Under the pieces are notes generated by a model. The model was not told the origin of the DNA. It saw only the letters and a program-made list of their open reading frames with translations, and did not search any database. Shown one piece after another: positions 19,056 to 28,334 of a stretch of DNA of 64,000 bases; position 1 is the stretch's first letter; each line of letters begins with the position of its first letter. Source of the DNA: an uncultured Alphaproteobacteria bacterium (lineage in GTDB: Bacteria > Pseudomonadota > Alphaproteobacteria > Methylaequorales > Methylaequoraceae); assembly GCA_902537615.1 (NCBI GenBank), contig CACBBU010000007.1:1-64000 (forward strand). Reading direction: 5' to 3'. Both the position numbers and the translations under genes were made by a program.

Positions 19056-19642
19056 AGATTTTGCGCTGCTACCATACAGTATAACATTGGTATGGATAAT
19101 AAAGTATTCGTTCTAGAAAATAGCATTGCTCTTTTTGCAGAAGCAGCCTTTTGTTCTGCTGAAGCTTCTACTAAACCTAAAGCTTTTTTTTGATTGGGCC
19201 AAATTACTCCCCATACATTAAAAGCCATAATGGTTCCTAGCCACATACCAATTCCAATCATTAGACTTTTGCCATCCGATGAATCAAGAGTGAGAGCGCT
19301 ATGAAGATATCCATTAATATGTCCTAAGATTAGACCAGTAATCAATGTTGCCAATGCAGCCCAACGAAACCAAAATAACGCTTCAGGAGCAATGAACTTT
19401 GAAATTGCTGGCTTTTGTTCATTTGGGATGTTAGGCATACTTGGAATTTGAACAAAATTAAAATACCATAATAAACCAATCCACATAACACCAGAGAGAA
19501 CATGCAACCATCTAAAAAAAAACGATAGATATGAGTAATCAAAATAAAAATCAGATGCTGAAGAAATAATTAGCATTATTATAAAAAGTAATATAAAACC
19601 GCTAATAACGGTTTTTAACAGTGATGATAAAATATTAGACAT
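19049..19642 (-). CDS. Membrane protein related to the PuuD urate oxidase N-terminal domain
   Basis: This 197-residue polytopic membrane protein has about five hydrophobic segments. The stretch FRWLHVLSGVMWIGLLWYFN and the later FNVWGVIWPNQKKALG resemble the membrane domain at the N-terminus of PuuD-type urate hydroxylases. The C-terminal cytochrome c domain of PuuD is absent and no CxxCH is present. Stand-alone proteins of this kind occur in marine alphaproteobacteria, and urate oxidation should not be assumed. The gene is single, convergent with secF and divergent from 19683. Confidence 0.6.
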   Translation of the reverse strand: MSNILSSLLKTVISGFILLFIIMLIISSASDFYFDYSYLSFFFRWLHVLSGVMWIGLLWYFNFVQIPSMPNIPNEQKPAISKFIAPEALFWFRWAALATLITGLILGHINGYLHSALTLDSSDGKSLMIGIGMWLGTIMAFNVWGVIWPNQKKALGLVEASAEQKAASAKRAMLFSRTNTLLSIPMLYCMVAAQNLY

Positions 19643-19682
19643 AAGACTCCCAAGATTATTATATTAATATTTATAGGTTCAA

Positions 19683-20282
19683 GTGATAACTAATTCAAGA
19701 GATCTTTTTTTTGTTCGAAAAGTTCAAATCAATTTTTATTTTAAAAAAAATCATGTTGTTCAAAGTTTATTTTTTTTAGAAAATATTTTATTTAAATCTT
19801 ATTCCACGAAAAATGAAGTTTTTTTGGCAAATATAAAGTTAAAATGGCTTATTGATCAAATCTCTAAACCGAATGAGATAGATAAATCCTTACTAAGTCT
19901 AACACCTTTAATTGATAATCAAGAAATAAAAAAATATCTACTAAACTTGTTAGAAGATTTTTCAAATATTATTAATTTTTCCAACAAAAACAACTTCATA
20001 CAAGATTTTAAAAAATTTAACTCAACTTTTAATAAAATAATATTTTTAGTTAATGAAAGCTTTGTAACATCCTATGAATTTCAAATATTATTTTTTTTTT
20101 ACATAACTAAAAAAAATAAAATAGACGAATATAGAAGTTTTTTACTTAAAACCAAAGAAAAAATTGATATTGCAGAAAGGGTTTTTATTGAAATTTTTTT
20201 AAATAATTATAATTTTAACTCAACAAAAATTTCAAAAGTTCATTATTTATTTAATTTACTAAAGGAACTTATTAGAAAATGA
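19683..20282 (+). CDS. Hypothetical, possibly degenerate squalene/phytoene-synthase-like protein
   Basis: This is a 199-residue AT-rich protein without signal peptide or membrane segment. The only suggestive stretch is FFLENILFKSYSTKNEVFLANIKLKWLIDQI. It resembles the opening of the squalene/phytoene synthase fold, where an acidic helix precedes an R/KLxWW motif. The position after secF is also where many alphaproteobacteria carry such a gene. The aspartate-rich catalytic motifs (DxxxD) are not seen, so it would be a non-catalytic relative, similar in idea to the NDUFAF6 assembly factors. This is tentative. It overlaps the next gene by four bases. Confidence 0.45.
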   Translation: MITNSRDLFFVRKVQINFYFKKNHVVQSLFFLENILFKSYSTKNEVFLANIKLKWLIDQISKPNEIDKSLLSLTPLIDNQEIKKYLLNLLEDFSNIINFSNKNNFIQDFKKFNSTFNKIIFLVNESFVTSYEFQILFFFYITKKNKIDEYRSFLLKTKEKIDIAERVFIEIFLNNYNFNSTKISKVHYLFNLLKELIRK

Positions 20283-20521
20283 TTTTGCAAGTAGTAATTT
20301 TTTTTATAATTGTTTTTGTTTTAAATTTCCTTTTGTATTTATCAATTAATATTAACGAAAATATATCTTATTTAATTTTGAATCTAATAATTTTTTTGAA
20401 TTTCATAAGTTTTCATTTACATAAAAATTCAAAAAATACAAATCAGCCCCAGGTCAAAAAAGAAAATACAGCAGAGGATCATCCAATTATTAAGGCAGCT
20501 AGAGAAAGATTAAAAAAATAA
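20279..20521 (+). CDS. Small hypothetical membrane protein
   Basis: This is an 80-residue protein with two hydrophobic stretches (about residues 2-22 and 30-47). A polar tail ends in DHPIIKAARERLKK, a positively charged amphipathic helix. It overlaps the upstream hypothetical gene by four bases, so the two are likely co-translated. Its stop touches the convergent uvrA stop. I do not recognise the family. Confidence 0.55.
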   Translation: MILQVVIFFIIVFVLNFLLYLSININENISYLILNLIIFLNFISFHLHKNSKNTNQPQVKKENTAEDHPIIKAARERLKK

Positions 20522-23356
20522 TTACTGTTTCAAAAATGTTTTTAAGCATAAAGCTGTATCATTTTTTTCTTCATTTAATAAACCCTCTACTGTTCCTTCA
20601 TAGAGAACAAAGCCACCTTTATCGCCACCCTCGGGACCTAAATCAATTACCCAATCGGAAGAGTTTATCACATCAAGGTTGTGTTCAATAACAACAACTG
20701 TATTTTTTTTATCTACAAAGCTATGTAAAATTTCTAAAAGTTTACTTACATCGTGTGTATGTAAGCCTGTTGTCGGTTCATCTAAAATATATATTGTTTT
20801 TCCAGTAGATCTTTTTGACAATTCTTTTGCTAATTTTATTCTTTGCGCTTCTCCACCAGAGAGTGTTGTTGCCGATTGACCTATTTGAATATACCCTAAA
20901 CCAACATCTTTAAGCGTCTTTAGTTTTGCGGAAATTGAGGGTATTGCTTTAAAAAAAATAAGTCCTTCATCAACCGTCATTTTTAAAACATCACTAATAC
21001 TTTTATTTTTAAACTTTATTTCTAAAGTTTCCCTATTAAACCTGTTACCTTTACAAATATCGCATTTAACAAATACATCTGCTAGAAAATGCATTTCTAT
21101 TCTTATCATACCATCACCTTGACAATTCTCACATCTGCCTCCTTTCACGTTAAATGAAAATCTACCAGGTTTATATCCTCGCATCTTTGACTCTGGAAGA
21201 TTCGCATACCAGTCTCTTATAAATGTAAAGCAACCTGTGTAAGTTGCAGGGTTAGACCTAGGTGTTCTTCCAATGGGACTTTGATCAATCTCAATAATTT
21301 TATCAACAAATTCATCCCCTATTAGTGAGTCAAATGGAAGTGATTTTAAATTGGAGTTATTTATTTTTTTAGATAATGCTTTATATAGAGTTTCAATTAT
21401 TAGCGACGATTTGCCACCACCAGAAACACCAGTTATACAGATAAAATTATTTAAGGGGAATTTAATATTTATATCTTTTAAATTATTTCCCTTTGCTCCT
21501 TTAATTTGTATAAAATTGTTCAGCTCAAGATTTCTTTTTTTTGTCACTTTTACGTCTAATTCGCTAGATAAATATTTGGCAGTAATACTTTTTTTATTTT
21601 TAATAATTTTTTCTAAACTTCCTTCTGCAATGACATTTCCTCCGTTAATTCCTGCCTCAAGACCAATATCAATAATATAATCTGAGGCACGAATTGTTTC
21701 TTCGTCATGTTCTACCACAATTACCGAATTACCAAGGTCTCTAAGTTTTTTTAAAGTTTTAATTAACTTCTTGTTATCTCTTTGATGAAGACCAATTGAG
21801 GGCTCATCTAAAACATAAAGAACTCCTGTTAACCCTGAACCAATCTGTGAAGCAAGTCTAATTCTTTGGCTTTCACCACCGGATAATGTAGTTGAACTTC
21901 TTGAAAGCTGTAAATAACCTAGTCCAACATTGTTCAAAAAAGAAAGACGGTCAATTATTTCTTTAACAATTCTTGATGAAATTATTTTTTGGTATTCTGA
22001 TAGACTCTCTTCTAATTCTTTGAACCATTTTAATGCTTTATCAATTGATAGTTTCGTTATATCAAATATATGTTTTTTGTTAATTTTAACTGCTAATGCC
22101 TCTTTCTTCAATCTGGTTCCCGAACAGGCTTCACACTGAAACTTATTCATATATTTTCCTAACTCTTCCCTTTGCCATAAATCAGATTTTCTAAGTTTTT
22201 TTTCCAAAAAACCAATCACACCAAAATAGTCTTCACTATAGCTCCAGCCGTTGTAGGAATTGAAAAAACTTAGATTTTTTGAATCTCCAAACATAATCAG
22301 CTTTCTCTTATCTCTAGGTATTTCTTTCCATTTTGTTCTTGGGTTAACTGAACAATGTTTTGATACTTCCAAAATAAGATCCCTGTAAAATTGATTATTT
22401 TTATTCCAGGGTGATATCACTCCTTCAATCATTGAAAGATTTTCATTAGTAATAATTAGATCAGGGTCAAACTTTTCTTTAAAACCTAATCCGTCACATT
22501 CGTTACAAGCTCCATTAGGGCTATTAAATGAAAATAATCTTGGTTCAATCTCCTCAATTGTGAAACCTGATATTGGACAAGCAAACCTAGAAGAAAAAAT
22601 ATGATTAACTGAGTTGTCAACATCAAAGAAATAGATTAACCCATCAGAGAGGTTCAATGCAGTTTCAACAGACTGCGAGATTCGAGATTTATATTTATCT
22701 TGAATCTGAACTCGGTCAATAACAACTTCAATGTTATGTTTGAAGTTTTTTTTTAAGATAGGTAGGTTCTCTGATGTATAAATTTCATCATCAATCCTGA
22801 ATCTTATATAACCTTTTTTTACTAAATCTGATAATTCTTTTTTGAATTCGCCCTTTCTGTTTCTTACTATAGGTGAAAGTAAATAATAGAAACTTTTTTT
22901 TTCTAATTTAAAAAAATCATCAATAATTTCTTGAACACTCATAGATTTGATTTCTTTTCCTGTCTCAGGAGAATATGGTTTACCGATTCTGGCAAATAAA
23001 ACCCTAAAATAGTCATATATTTCTGTTACAGTTCCAACTGTTGAACGTGGATTTTTTGATGTGGTTTTTTGATCAATTGATATTGAAGGGGATAATCCCT
23101 CAATCAGATCAACATCAGGTTTTTCCATCATATTTAAAAATTGTCTGGCGTATGAAGATAGACTTTCAACGTATCTTCTCTGCCCCTCGGCATATATAGT
23201 ATCAAAAGCTAACGAAGATTTTCCTGAACCAGATAAACCAGTAATAACAACAAATTGATTTTTTGGAATTTGTAAGTTAATATTTTTAAGGTTATGTTGT
23301 CTTGCTCCAATAATTTTTATACAATTCGTTGATATTTTATTACTTAACTTTTTCAT
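20522..23356 (-). CDS. uvrA: Excinuclease ABC subunit A
   Basis: This damage-recognition ATPase of nucleotide excision repair has 944 residues. It has two ABC modules, with Walker A GLSGSGKSSLAFDT near residue 41 and GVSGGGKSSLIIETL in the second half. There are two LSGGE signatures (TTLSGGESQRIRLA and TTLSGGEAQRIKLA), zinc-finger pairs CNECDGLGF, CEACSGTRLK, CENCQGDGM and CDICKGNRF, and a C-terminal DLGPEGG. The second Walker A has Gly where Ser is usual. The gene is divergent from ssb. Confidence 0.97.
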   Translation of the reverse strand: MKKLSNKISTNCIKIIGARQHNLKNINLQIPKNQFVVITGLSGSGKSSLAFDTIYAEGQRRYVESLSSYARQFLNMMEKPDVDLIEGLSPSISIDQKTTSKNPRSTVGTVTEIYDYFRVLFARIGKPYSPETGKEIKSMSVQEIIDDFFKLEKKSFYYLLSPIVRNRKGEFKKELSDLVKKGYIRFRIDDEIYTSENLPILKKNFKHNIEVVIDRVQIQDKYKSRISQSVETALNLSDGLIYFFDVDNSVNHIFSSRFACPISGFTIEEIEPRLFSFNSPNGACNECDGLGFKEKFDPDLIITNENLSMIEGVISPWNKNNQFYRDLILEVSKHCSVNPRTKWKEIPRDKRKLIMFGDSKNLSFFNSYNGWSYSEDYFGVIGFLEKKLRKSDLWQREELGKYMNKFQCEACSGTRLKKEALAVKINKKHIFDITKLSIDKALKWFKELEESLSEYQKIISSRIVKEIIDRLSFLNNVGLGYLQLSRSSTTLSGGESQRIRLASQIGSGLTGVLYVLDEPSIGLHQRDNKKLIKTLKKLRDLGNSVIVVEHDEETIRASDYIIDIGLEAGINGGNVIAEGSLEKIIKNKKSITAKYLSSELDVKVTKKRNLELNNFIQIKGAKGNNLKDINIKFPLNNFICITGVSGGGKSSLIIETLYKALSKKINNSNLKSLPFDSLIGDEFVDKIIEIDQSPIGRTPRSNPATYTGCFTFIRDWYANLPESKMRGYKPGRFSFNVKGGRCENCQGDGMIRIEMHFLADVFVKCDICKGNRFNRETLEIKFKNKSISDVLKMTVDEGLIFFKAIPSISAKLKTLKDVGLGYIQIGQSATTLSGGEAQRIKLAKELSKRSTGKTIYILDEPTTGLHTHDVSKLLEILHSFVDKKNTVVVIEHNLDVINSSDWVIDLGPEGGDKGGFVLYEGTVEGLLNEEKNDTALCLKTFLKQ

Positions 23357-23409
23357 GTTTTTTCAGATAGTTTATAAATATATAATATGTTATTATTTAG
23401 CTAATTAGT

Positions 23410-23874
23410 ATGGCAGGTTCAATAAACAAAGTTATATTGTTAGGAAGGTTGGGTGCTGACCCAGAAATTAGGGTGTCTCAAGAAGGTAACAAAATAGCTA
23501 GATTTTCGATTGCTACAAGTGAAACTTGGAAGGATAAAAATACAAATGAAAAAAAAGATAGGACCGAATGGCATAAGATCGTTATATTTTCTCCTGGTTT
23601 GTCAGAAATAACAGAAAAATATCTTAAAAAAGGTTCTCTTATTTATATAGAAGGTCAGTTAAGGAATAGAAAATATACAGACCAAAGTGGTATGGAGAAA
23701 AATATTTCTGAGGTCGTGCTTCAAGGCTACAATACAACCTTAACGATGATAGATAACAGAAGTAACTCTGATATAAACGAATTATCCTCACCAAGTCTTG
23801 ATAACACCTCAACAGAAAAAAATATAACCTCAGATTTCAATAATATTGATATTGAAGACGAAGTTCCTTTTTAG
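23410..23874 (+). CDS. ssb: Single-stranded DNA-binding protein
   Basis: This OB-fold protein coats single-stranded DNA in replication and repair. It has 154 residues, with [16 protein letters not shown] near the start, EWHKIVIFS, and [16 protein letters not shown]. An acidic C-terminal tail ends DIEDEVPF, the protein-interaction tip. It is divergent from uvrA across 53 bases, the common uvrA-ssb arrangement, and is followed eight bases later by gyrA. Confidence 0.97.
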   Translation: MAGSINKVILLGRLGADPEIRVSQEGNKIARFSIATSETWKDKNTNEKKDRTEWHKIVIFSPGLSEITEKYLKKGSLIYIEGQLRNRKYTDQSGMEKNISEVVLQGYNTTLTMIDNRSNSDINELSSPSLDNTSTEKNITSDFNNIDIEDEVPF

Positions 23875-23882
23875 AATTAATA

Positions 23883-26537
23883 ATGATTGACGACTTTACA
23901 CCAGAAGAACCAAATTTAAAGGATAACGAGCGTATAAATATTGAAAAGGAAATGGAAAGCTCCTTTTTAGATTACGCCATGAGTGTGATTGTTTCAAGAG
24001 CACTTCCAGATGTATGTGATGGTCTTAAACCTGTTCATAGAAGGATTATTTATGCAATGAATGAAGCAGGTTATGTCTCAGGAAAACCTTCAAGAAAGTC
24101 TGCCAGAATTGTAGGAGATGTTATGGGTAAATATCATCCTCATGGAGATTCAGCAATTTATGATGCTATGGTAAGGTTAGCTCAGGAATTTAGTATGAGA
24201 GTTCCACTTGTTGATGGACAGGGAAATTTTGGTTCAATGGATGGAGACTCAGCTGCTGCAATGAGATATACAGAGGCAAAACTGTCCCCTATATCCTCCT
24301 TTCTTGTTAATGATATTGATCATGAGACTGTTGCATACAAAGAAAACTATGATGGAACAACTTTAGAGCCAGAATTACTTCCGGCAGAGTTCCCTAATTT
24401 ATTAATTAATGGGTCTGAAGGTATTGCAGTTGGAATGGCAACTAAAATTCCTCCACATTGTCCTTCAGAAATAATTAATGCATGTTGTAAGTTTGTAGAA
24501 GACCCAGAAATATCAGATGATAATTTATTGAATTATGTTAACGGACCAGACTTTCCAACTGGTGGAATAATAGTTGGTAAATCAGGAATTCGTAGTGCGT
24601 ATCTAACAGGAAAAGGCTCAATTTTAATTAGGGGAAAGACAAATATTGAAACAAATAAAAAAGGAAGAAGCTCAATTATTATTAATGAGATCCCATACGC
24701 CGTTAAAAAATCAAATTTAATTGAAATGATCGCAAAAGTTTCAAGAGATAAAATAATTGAAGGAATTTCAGAACTAAGAGATGAATCAAATAGAGAAGGC
24801 GTTAGAGTTGTTATTGATCTTAAAAGAGACGCTCAAGCAGAAGTAATTCTTAATCAGTTGTTTAAATTTACGCCATTACAGATTTCTTTTGGAATAAATA
24901 TGCTAGCTCTTAACAAAGGAGTTCCCGAGCTTTTAAATTTGAAAAAATCAATTAAACTTTTTGTAGAATTCAGACAAGATGTAATTTTTAAAAGAACAAA
25001 GTTTCACTTAAAAAAAACTAGAGAGAAAGCTCACGTGCTTTTAGGCCTTTCAATAGCTTTAGAAAATATAGATAAGGTTATAGAAATTATTAGATCATCA
25101 AAAGATACAAATGAGGCTAAAGAAAATCTGTTGGGTCAAAAATGGTCTCTTCCTAAAGATAAATTTATTCTTTCTTTTATTGATTCAGAAAATGATAATT
25201 CTTTAATAGAAAAAAACTTTTTTAAACTCTCTGATATTCAAGCTAAGTCAATTTTAGAAATCAGATTAAGCAGGCTAACTAACCTTGAAAGATCAAAACT
25301 CTCAGAGGATCTTTATGAATGTGTAAAAATGATTGAGGATTATCTAGAAATACTTTCTTCACCAAAAAGATTAAATTCTGTGCTTATCAATGAACTAAAT
25401 GAAATAAATTCAAAAATTAATTCTCCAAGAAAAACTGAAATATCTGATAATGAAGAAATTATTGATGATGAATCGCTCATAACCTCAGAGGACGTTGTAG
25501 TAACATTAACTAATACTGGTTATATAAAAAGAGTACCTTTAAACTCATACAGAGCACAGAAAAGAGGAGGTAAGGGTAGAGCAGGAATGACTACGAAGGA
25601 GGAAGATTTTGTTAATGAAGTTTTTGTTGTTAACACACTAACTCCTTTGTTATTTTTTTCATCAATGGGTATTGTTTACAAATTAAAAACTTACAAAATT
25701 CCATCTGGTAGCCCAACTTCAAAAGGAAAGGCCCTAGTTAATTTACTACCTTTGAGATCTGGTGAGAAAATTACTACAACTATGCCGTACAACCTTTCCG
25801 ATAAAAAAAATAATATTATTTTTGCTACTTCTCTAGGAAATATAAGAAGAAATAAGTTAAATGATTTTCATAATATCAATGCAAATGGAAAAATTGCTAT
25901 GAAACTAAAAGAAAAAGACAGTCTAGTAAATGTTGTGGTATGCTCAGATAAAGATAATATTTTTATGTCAACACGTTTAGGAAAATGTGTACGTTTTTCA
26001 TGCAAGGATCTGAGAGTATTTTCTGGTCGCTCTTCAGTTGGAGTTAGGGGAGTTAAACTTTCTAACACAGATTCAATTATTTCACTTGCCATACTTAATG
26101 GTTTTGATTTTGTTGTAGAAGAAAGAGATGAATATTTGAAAATCTGCTCTGCCGAGAGAAAAAATGAAAAACTGGAAGGAGAAATACTCGATGAAACTAA
26201 GTTTAATTTGTTAAAAGAAAATGAAGAATTTATTTTGAGCGTTACTGATAAGGGTTTTGGAAAAAGAAGTTCCTCATATGAGTATAGAAAAACAAGTCGA
26301 GGTGGAGTAGGTATTGCAAACATGCAGTTAACAGAAAGAAATGGGAATGAAGTTGTTGCCTCATTTCCAATTTCAAATAAGGATCAACTGATGTTGGTAA
26401 CAGATAAAGGAAAATTAATAAGATGCCCTGTAAATGATATAAGAATTGCAGGCAGACAAACTCAAGGTGTTACATTATTTAATGTTTCTGATGGCGAAAG
26501 AGTTGTTTCTGTAGCAAAACTTGAAGAAAATGAATGA
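23883..26537 (+). CDS. gyrA: DNA gyrase subunit A
   Basis: This is the breakage-reunion subunit of gyrase, 884 residues. The N-terminal winged-helix domain has [18 protein letters not shown], the [11 protein letters not shown] region and MRYTEAKLS with the catalytic tyrosine. The C-terminal pinwheel shows repeated blades. The GyrA-box [10 protein letters not shown] (near residue 558) separates gyrase from topoisomerase IV ParC. The gene follows ssb closely and overlaps coaD by eight bases. Confidence 0.96.
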   Translation: MIDDFTPEEPNLKDNERINIEKEMESSFLDYAMSVIVSRALPDVCDGLKPVHRRIIYAMNEAGYVSGKPSRKSARIVGDVMGKYHPHGDSAIYDAMVRLAQEFSMRVPLVDGQGNFGSMDGDSAAAMRYTEAKLSPISSFLVNDIDHETVAYKENYDGTTLEPELLPAEFPNLLINGSEGIAVGMATKIPPHCPSEIINACCKFVEDPEISDDNLLNYVNGPDFPTGGIIVGKSGIRSAYLTGKGSILIRGKTNIETNKKGRSSIIINEIPYAVKKSNLIEMIAKVSRDKIIEGISELRDESNREGVRVVIDLKRDAQAEVILNQLFKFTPLQISFGINMLALNKGVPELLNLKKSIKLFVEFRQDVIFKRTKFHLKKTREKAHVLLGLSIALENIDKVIEIIRSSKDTNEAKENLLGQKWSLPKDKFILSFIDSENDNSLIEKNFFKLSDIQAKSILEIRLSRLTNLERSKLSEDLYECVKMIEDYLEILSSPKRLNSVLINELNEINSKINSPRKTEISDNEEIIDDESLITSEDVVVTLTNTGYIKRVPLNSYRAQKRGGKGRAGMTTKEEDFVNEVFVVNTLTPLLFFSSMGIVYKLKTYKIPSGSPTSKGKALVNLLPLRSGEKITTTMPYNLSDKKNNIIFATSLGNIRRNKLNDFHNINANGKIAMKLKEKDSLVNVVVCSDKDNIFMSTRLGKCVRFSCKDLRVFSGRSSVGVRGVKLSNTDSIISLAILNGFDFVVEERDEYLKICSAERKNEKLEGEILDETKFNLLKENEEFILSVTDKGFGKRSSSYEYRKTSRGGVGIANMQLTERNGNEVVASFPISNKDQLMLVTDKGKLIRCPVNDIRIAGRQTQGVTLFNVSDGERVVSVAKLEENE

Positions 26538-27036
26538 TCATCAAACTATAACAGGTATTTATCCAGGTACTTTTGATCCGGTTACTTTTGGACATTTAGA
26601 TATCGTTCAGAGAGCATGTAATATTGTTGATAAATTGATTATAAGCGTTGCAGAAAATATTCATAAAAAACCTTTTTTTACAGTTGAAGAAAGGGTCTCA
26701 ATGATCAAAGAATCGTTAGATCTTATTGAAACAAATAAATGTTTGATTGAAGTTCTAGGTTTTGATAATTTATTGGTAGATCATGCTAAAAGATTTAATG
26801 CAAAAGTAATTATAAGAGGTTTAAGAGCAGTAGCTGATTTTGAATATGAGTTTCAAATGGCGGGTATGAATTCAAAATTAGCGCCTGATGTTGAAACTAT
26901 ATTTTTAATGGCTTCTGAAAACCTTCAACTTACCTCTGCTAGATTCGTCAAGGAGATTGCATTTCATAGTGGAAAGATTAATAATTTTGTGCCTGATCAT
27001 GTTATAAAAATGTTTAAAAAGAAGGAAAATAGTTAA
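26530..27036 (+). CDS. coaD: Phosphopantetheine adenylyltransferase
   Basis: It catalyses the penultimate step of coenzyme A synthesis. From the ATG at 26530 the protein has 168 residues. The nucleotidyltransferase motifs are [17 protein letters not shown] near the N-terminus (a GHLD form of HxGH) and the conserved [16 protein letters not shown] and [14 protein letters not shown] at 26521 is in frame but would only add three residues. The ATG, overlapping gyrA by eight bases, is preferred. Confidence 0.95.
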   Translation: MNDHQTITGIYPGTFDPVTFGHLDIVQRACNIVDKLIISVAENIHKKPFFTVEERVSMIKESLDLIETNKCLIEVLGFDNLLVDHAKRFNAKVIIRGLRAVADFEYEFQMAGMNSKLAPDVETIFLMASENLQLTSARFVKEIAFHSGKINNFVPDHVIKMFKKKENS

Positions 27037-27563
27037 TGCCAAAATTTTTAGTGAATTTATTATTAATTTTTTGTGGATTTTTTATTGGCAGTTCAAAAGC
27101 CGTAGAACCAGTTACAATTCAGATGCTTTTGGAAAAAGGAATTGTTGTTATAGAAACCTACCCCGAAAAAGCACCAAAGACAGTAAAAAGAATCACTGAA
27201 TTAATAGAACAAGGTTTTTATGATGGCCTTACTTTTCATAGAGTGATTTCGGGATTTATGGCACAAGGTGGTGATCCTGAAGGCAATGGAACAGGTGGAA
27301 GTGGAAAAAATATTGTTGCCGAATTTAATGATATAAAGCATGAAAGAGGTATAGTATCAATGGCACGAAGCAGCAACCCAGATTCCGCAGATAGTCAATT
27401 TTTTATTTGCTACGACTCGCATCCTTTTCTTGATGGTCAGTACACAGCATGGGGTAAAGTTATTGAGGGCATGAATATTATTGATAGAATACCGGAAGGA
27501 AAAGGACCTAATGGTCAAGTGCTTAGCAATGCAACAAAAATAATAACCATGAGAATCAAATAA
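27036..27563 (+). CDS. Periplasmic cyclophilin-type peptidyl-prolyl isomerase
   Basis: This is a 175-residue cyclophilin with an N-terminal signal peptide (hydrophobic residues 4-17, probable cleavage after SSKA, about 22), so it probably folds exported proteins in the periplasm. Catalytic-core segments are plain: LTFHRVISGFMAQGGDPEGNGTGG, readable as FHRV and FMAQGGDP, then SMARSSNPDSADSQFFI and FLDGQYTAWGKV. The start ATG shares a base with the coaD stop. It is followed by tRNA-Lys. Confidence 0.93.
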   Translation: MPKFLVNLLLIFCGFFIGSSKAVEPVTIQMLLEKGIVVIETYPEKAPKTVKRITELIEQGFYDGLTFHRVISGFMAQGGDPEGNGTGGSGKNIVAEFNDIKHERGIVSMARSSNPDSADSQFFICYDSHPFLDGQYTAWGKVIEGMNIIDRIPEGKGPNGQVLSNATKIITMRIK

Positions 27564-27621
27564 AAAAACTTTTTTGTTGTTAAATATCTAATATTTCATT
27601 ATATCCTATTAAAGAAATTAA

Positions 27622-27697
27622 GCGCCCGTAGCTCAGCTGGTAGAGCACTCCCCTTTTAAGGGAGTTGTCATGAGTTCGAACCTCATCGGGCGTGCCA
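27622..27697 (+). tRNA. tRNA-Lys (anticodon TTT)
   Basis: This is a 76-base cloverleaf. The acceptor stem GCGCCCG pairs with CGGGCGT (one G-T pair), the D stem is GCTC/GAGC, and the anticodon stem CTCCC/GGGAG encloses the loop CTTTTAA, giving anticodon TTT. The T stem is ATGAG/CTCAT with loop TTCGAAC. The 3' CCA is encoded in the DNA. It lies between the cyclophilin gene and the DUF502 gene. Confidence 0.97.
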
Positions 27698-27713
27698 CAC
27701 TGGATAATAAGGT

Positions 27714-28334
27714 ATGTTAGCCAAGATTAAAAATTATTTCCTGACAGGAGTTTTAGTTTCTGCTCCAGTCTTCATCACTTTCTGGATAGTTTTTTCTCTT
27801 GTTAAGTTTTTTGATCAATTAATAACCCCACTTATACCCTTTTACATTAATCCTAATTACTATCTACCAAGAGATGTTCCCGGCCTAGGGCTAATAATAC
27901 TTGTAACATTACTTGTTTTTATAGGATTTATTACAGCTAGCTTTTTTGGATCTCTTATATTACGAAAAACAGAGTCTTTAATTAGTAAAATTCCTTTAAT
28001 TAAAATCTTTTATAAAACAATTAAACAAATAATTGAGACAATTTTTAAAAATAACTCCAATGCATTTAGAGATGTTGTATTGTTAGAGTATCCAAGAAAA
28101 GGTGTATGGGTTTTGGGCTTTACAACCGGTGAAGTCAAAGGTGTTGTTAAACAAAAAATTAATAAACAGGTAGTAAATGTTTTTGTTCCAACAACCCCCA
28201 ACCCAACCTCAGGTTTTCTTTTAATGGTTCCTAAAAACCAACTTAAATATTTAAATACAAAGGTTGACGATGCTGTAAAAACGATAGTTTCAGCAGGAAT
28301 TATTGATTTAAAATCTAAGCAGAAAAGTAATTAA
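27714..28334 (+). CDS. DUF502 family membrane protein
   Basis: This 206-residue protein has two strong membrane helices (about residues 8-30 and 53-77). The conserved DUF502 elements follow: an LTGVLVSAPVFITFWIV start, IPLIKIFYKTIKQI after the second helix, and a C-terminal soluble domain with VPTTPNPTSGFLLMVP. Molecular function in bacteria is not established. It is convergent with recG, overlapping by 20 bases at the 3' end. Confidence 0.88.
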   Translation: MLAKIKNYFLTGVLVSAPVFITFWIVFSLVKFFDQLITPLIPFYINPNYYLPRDVPGLGLIILVTLLVFIGFITASFFGSLILRKTESLISKIPLIKIFYKTIKQIIETIFKNNSNAFRDVVLLEYPRKGVWVLGFTTGEVKGVVKQKINKQVVNVFVPTTPNPTSGFLLMVPKNQLKYLNTKVDDAVKTIVSAGIIDLKSKQKSN

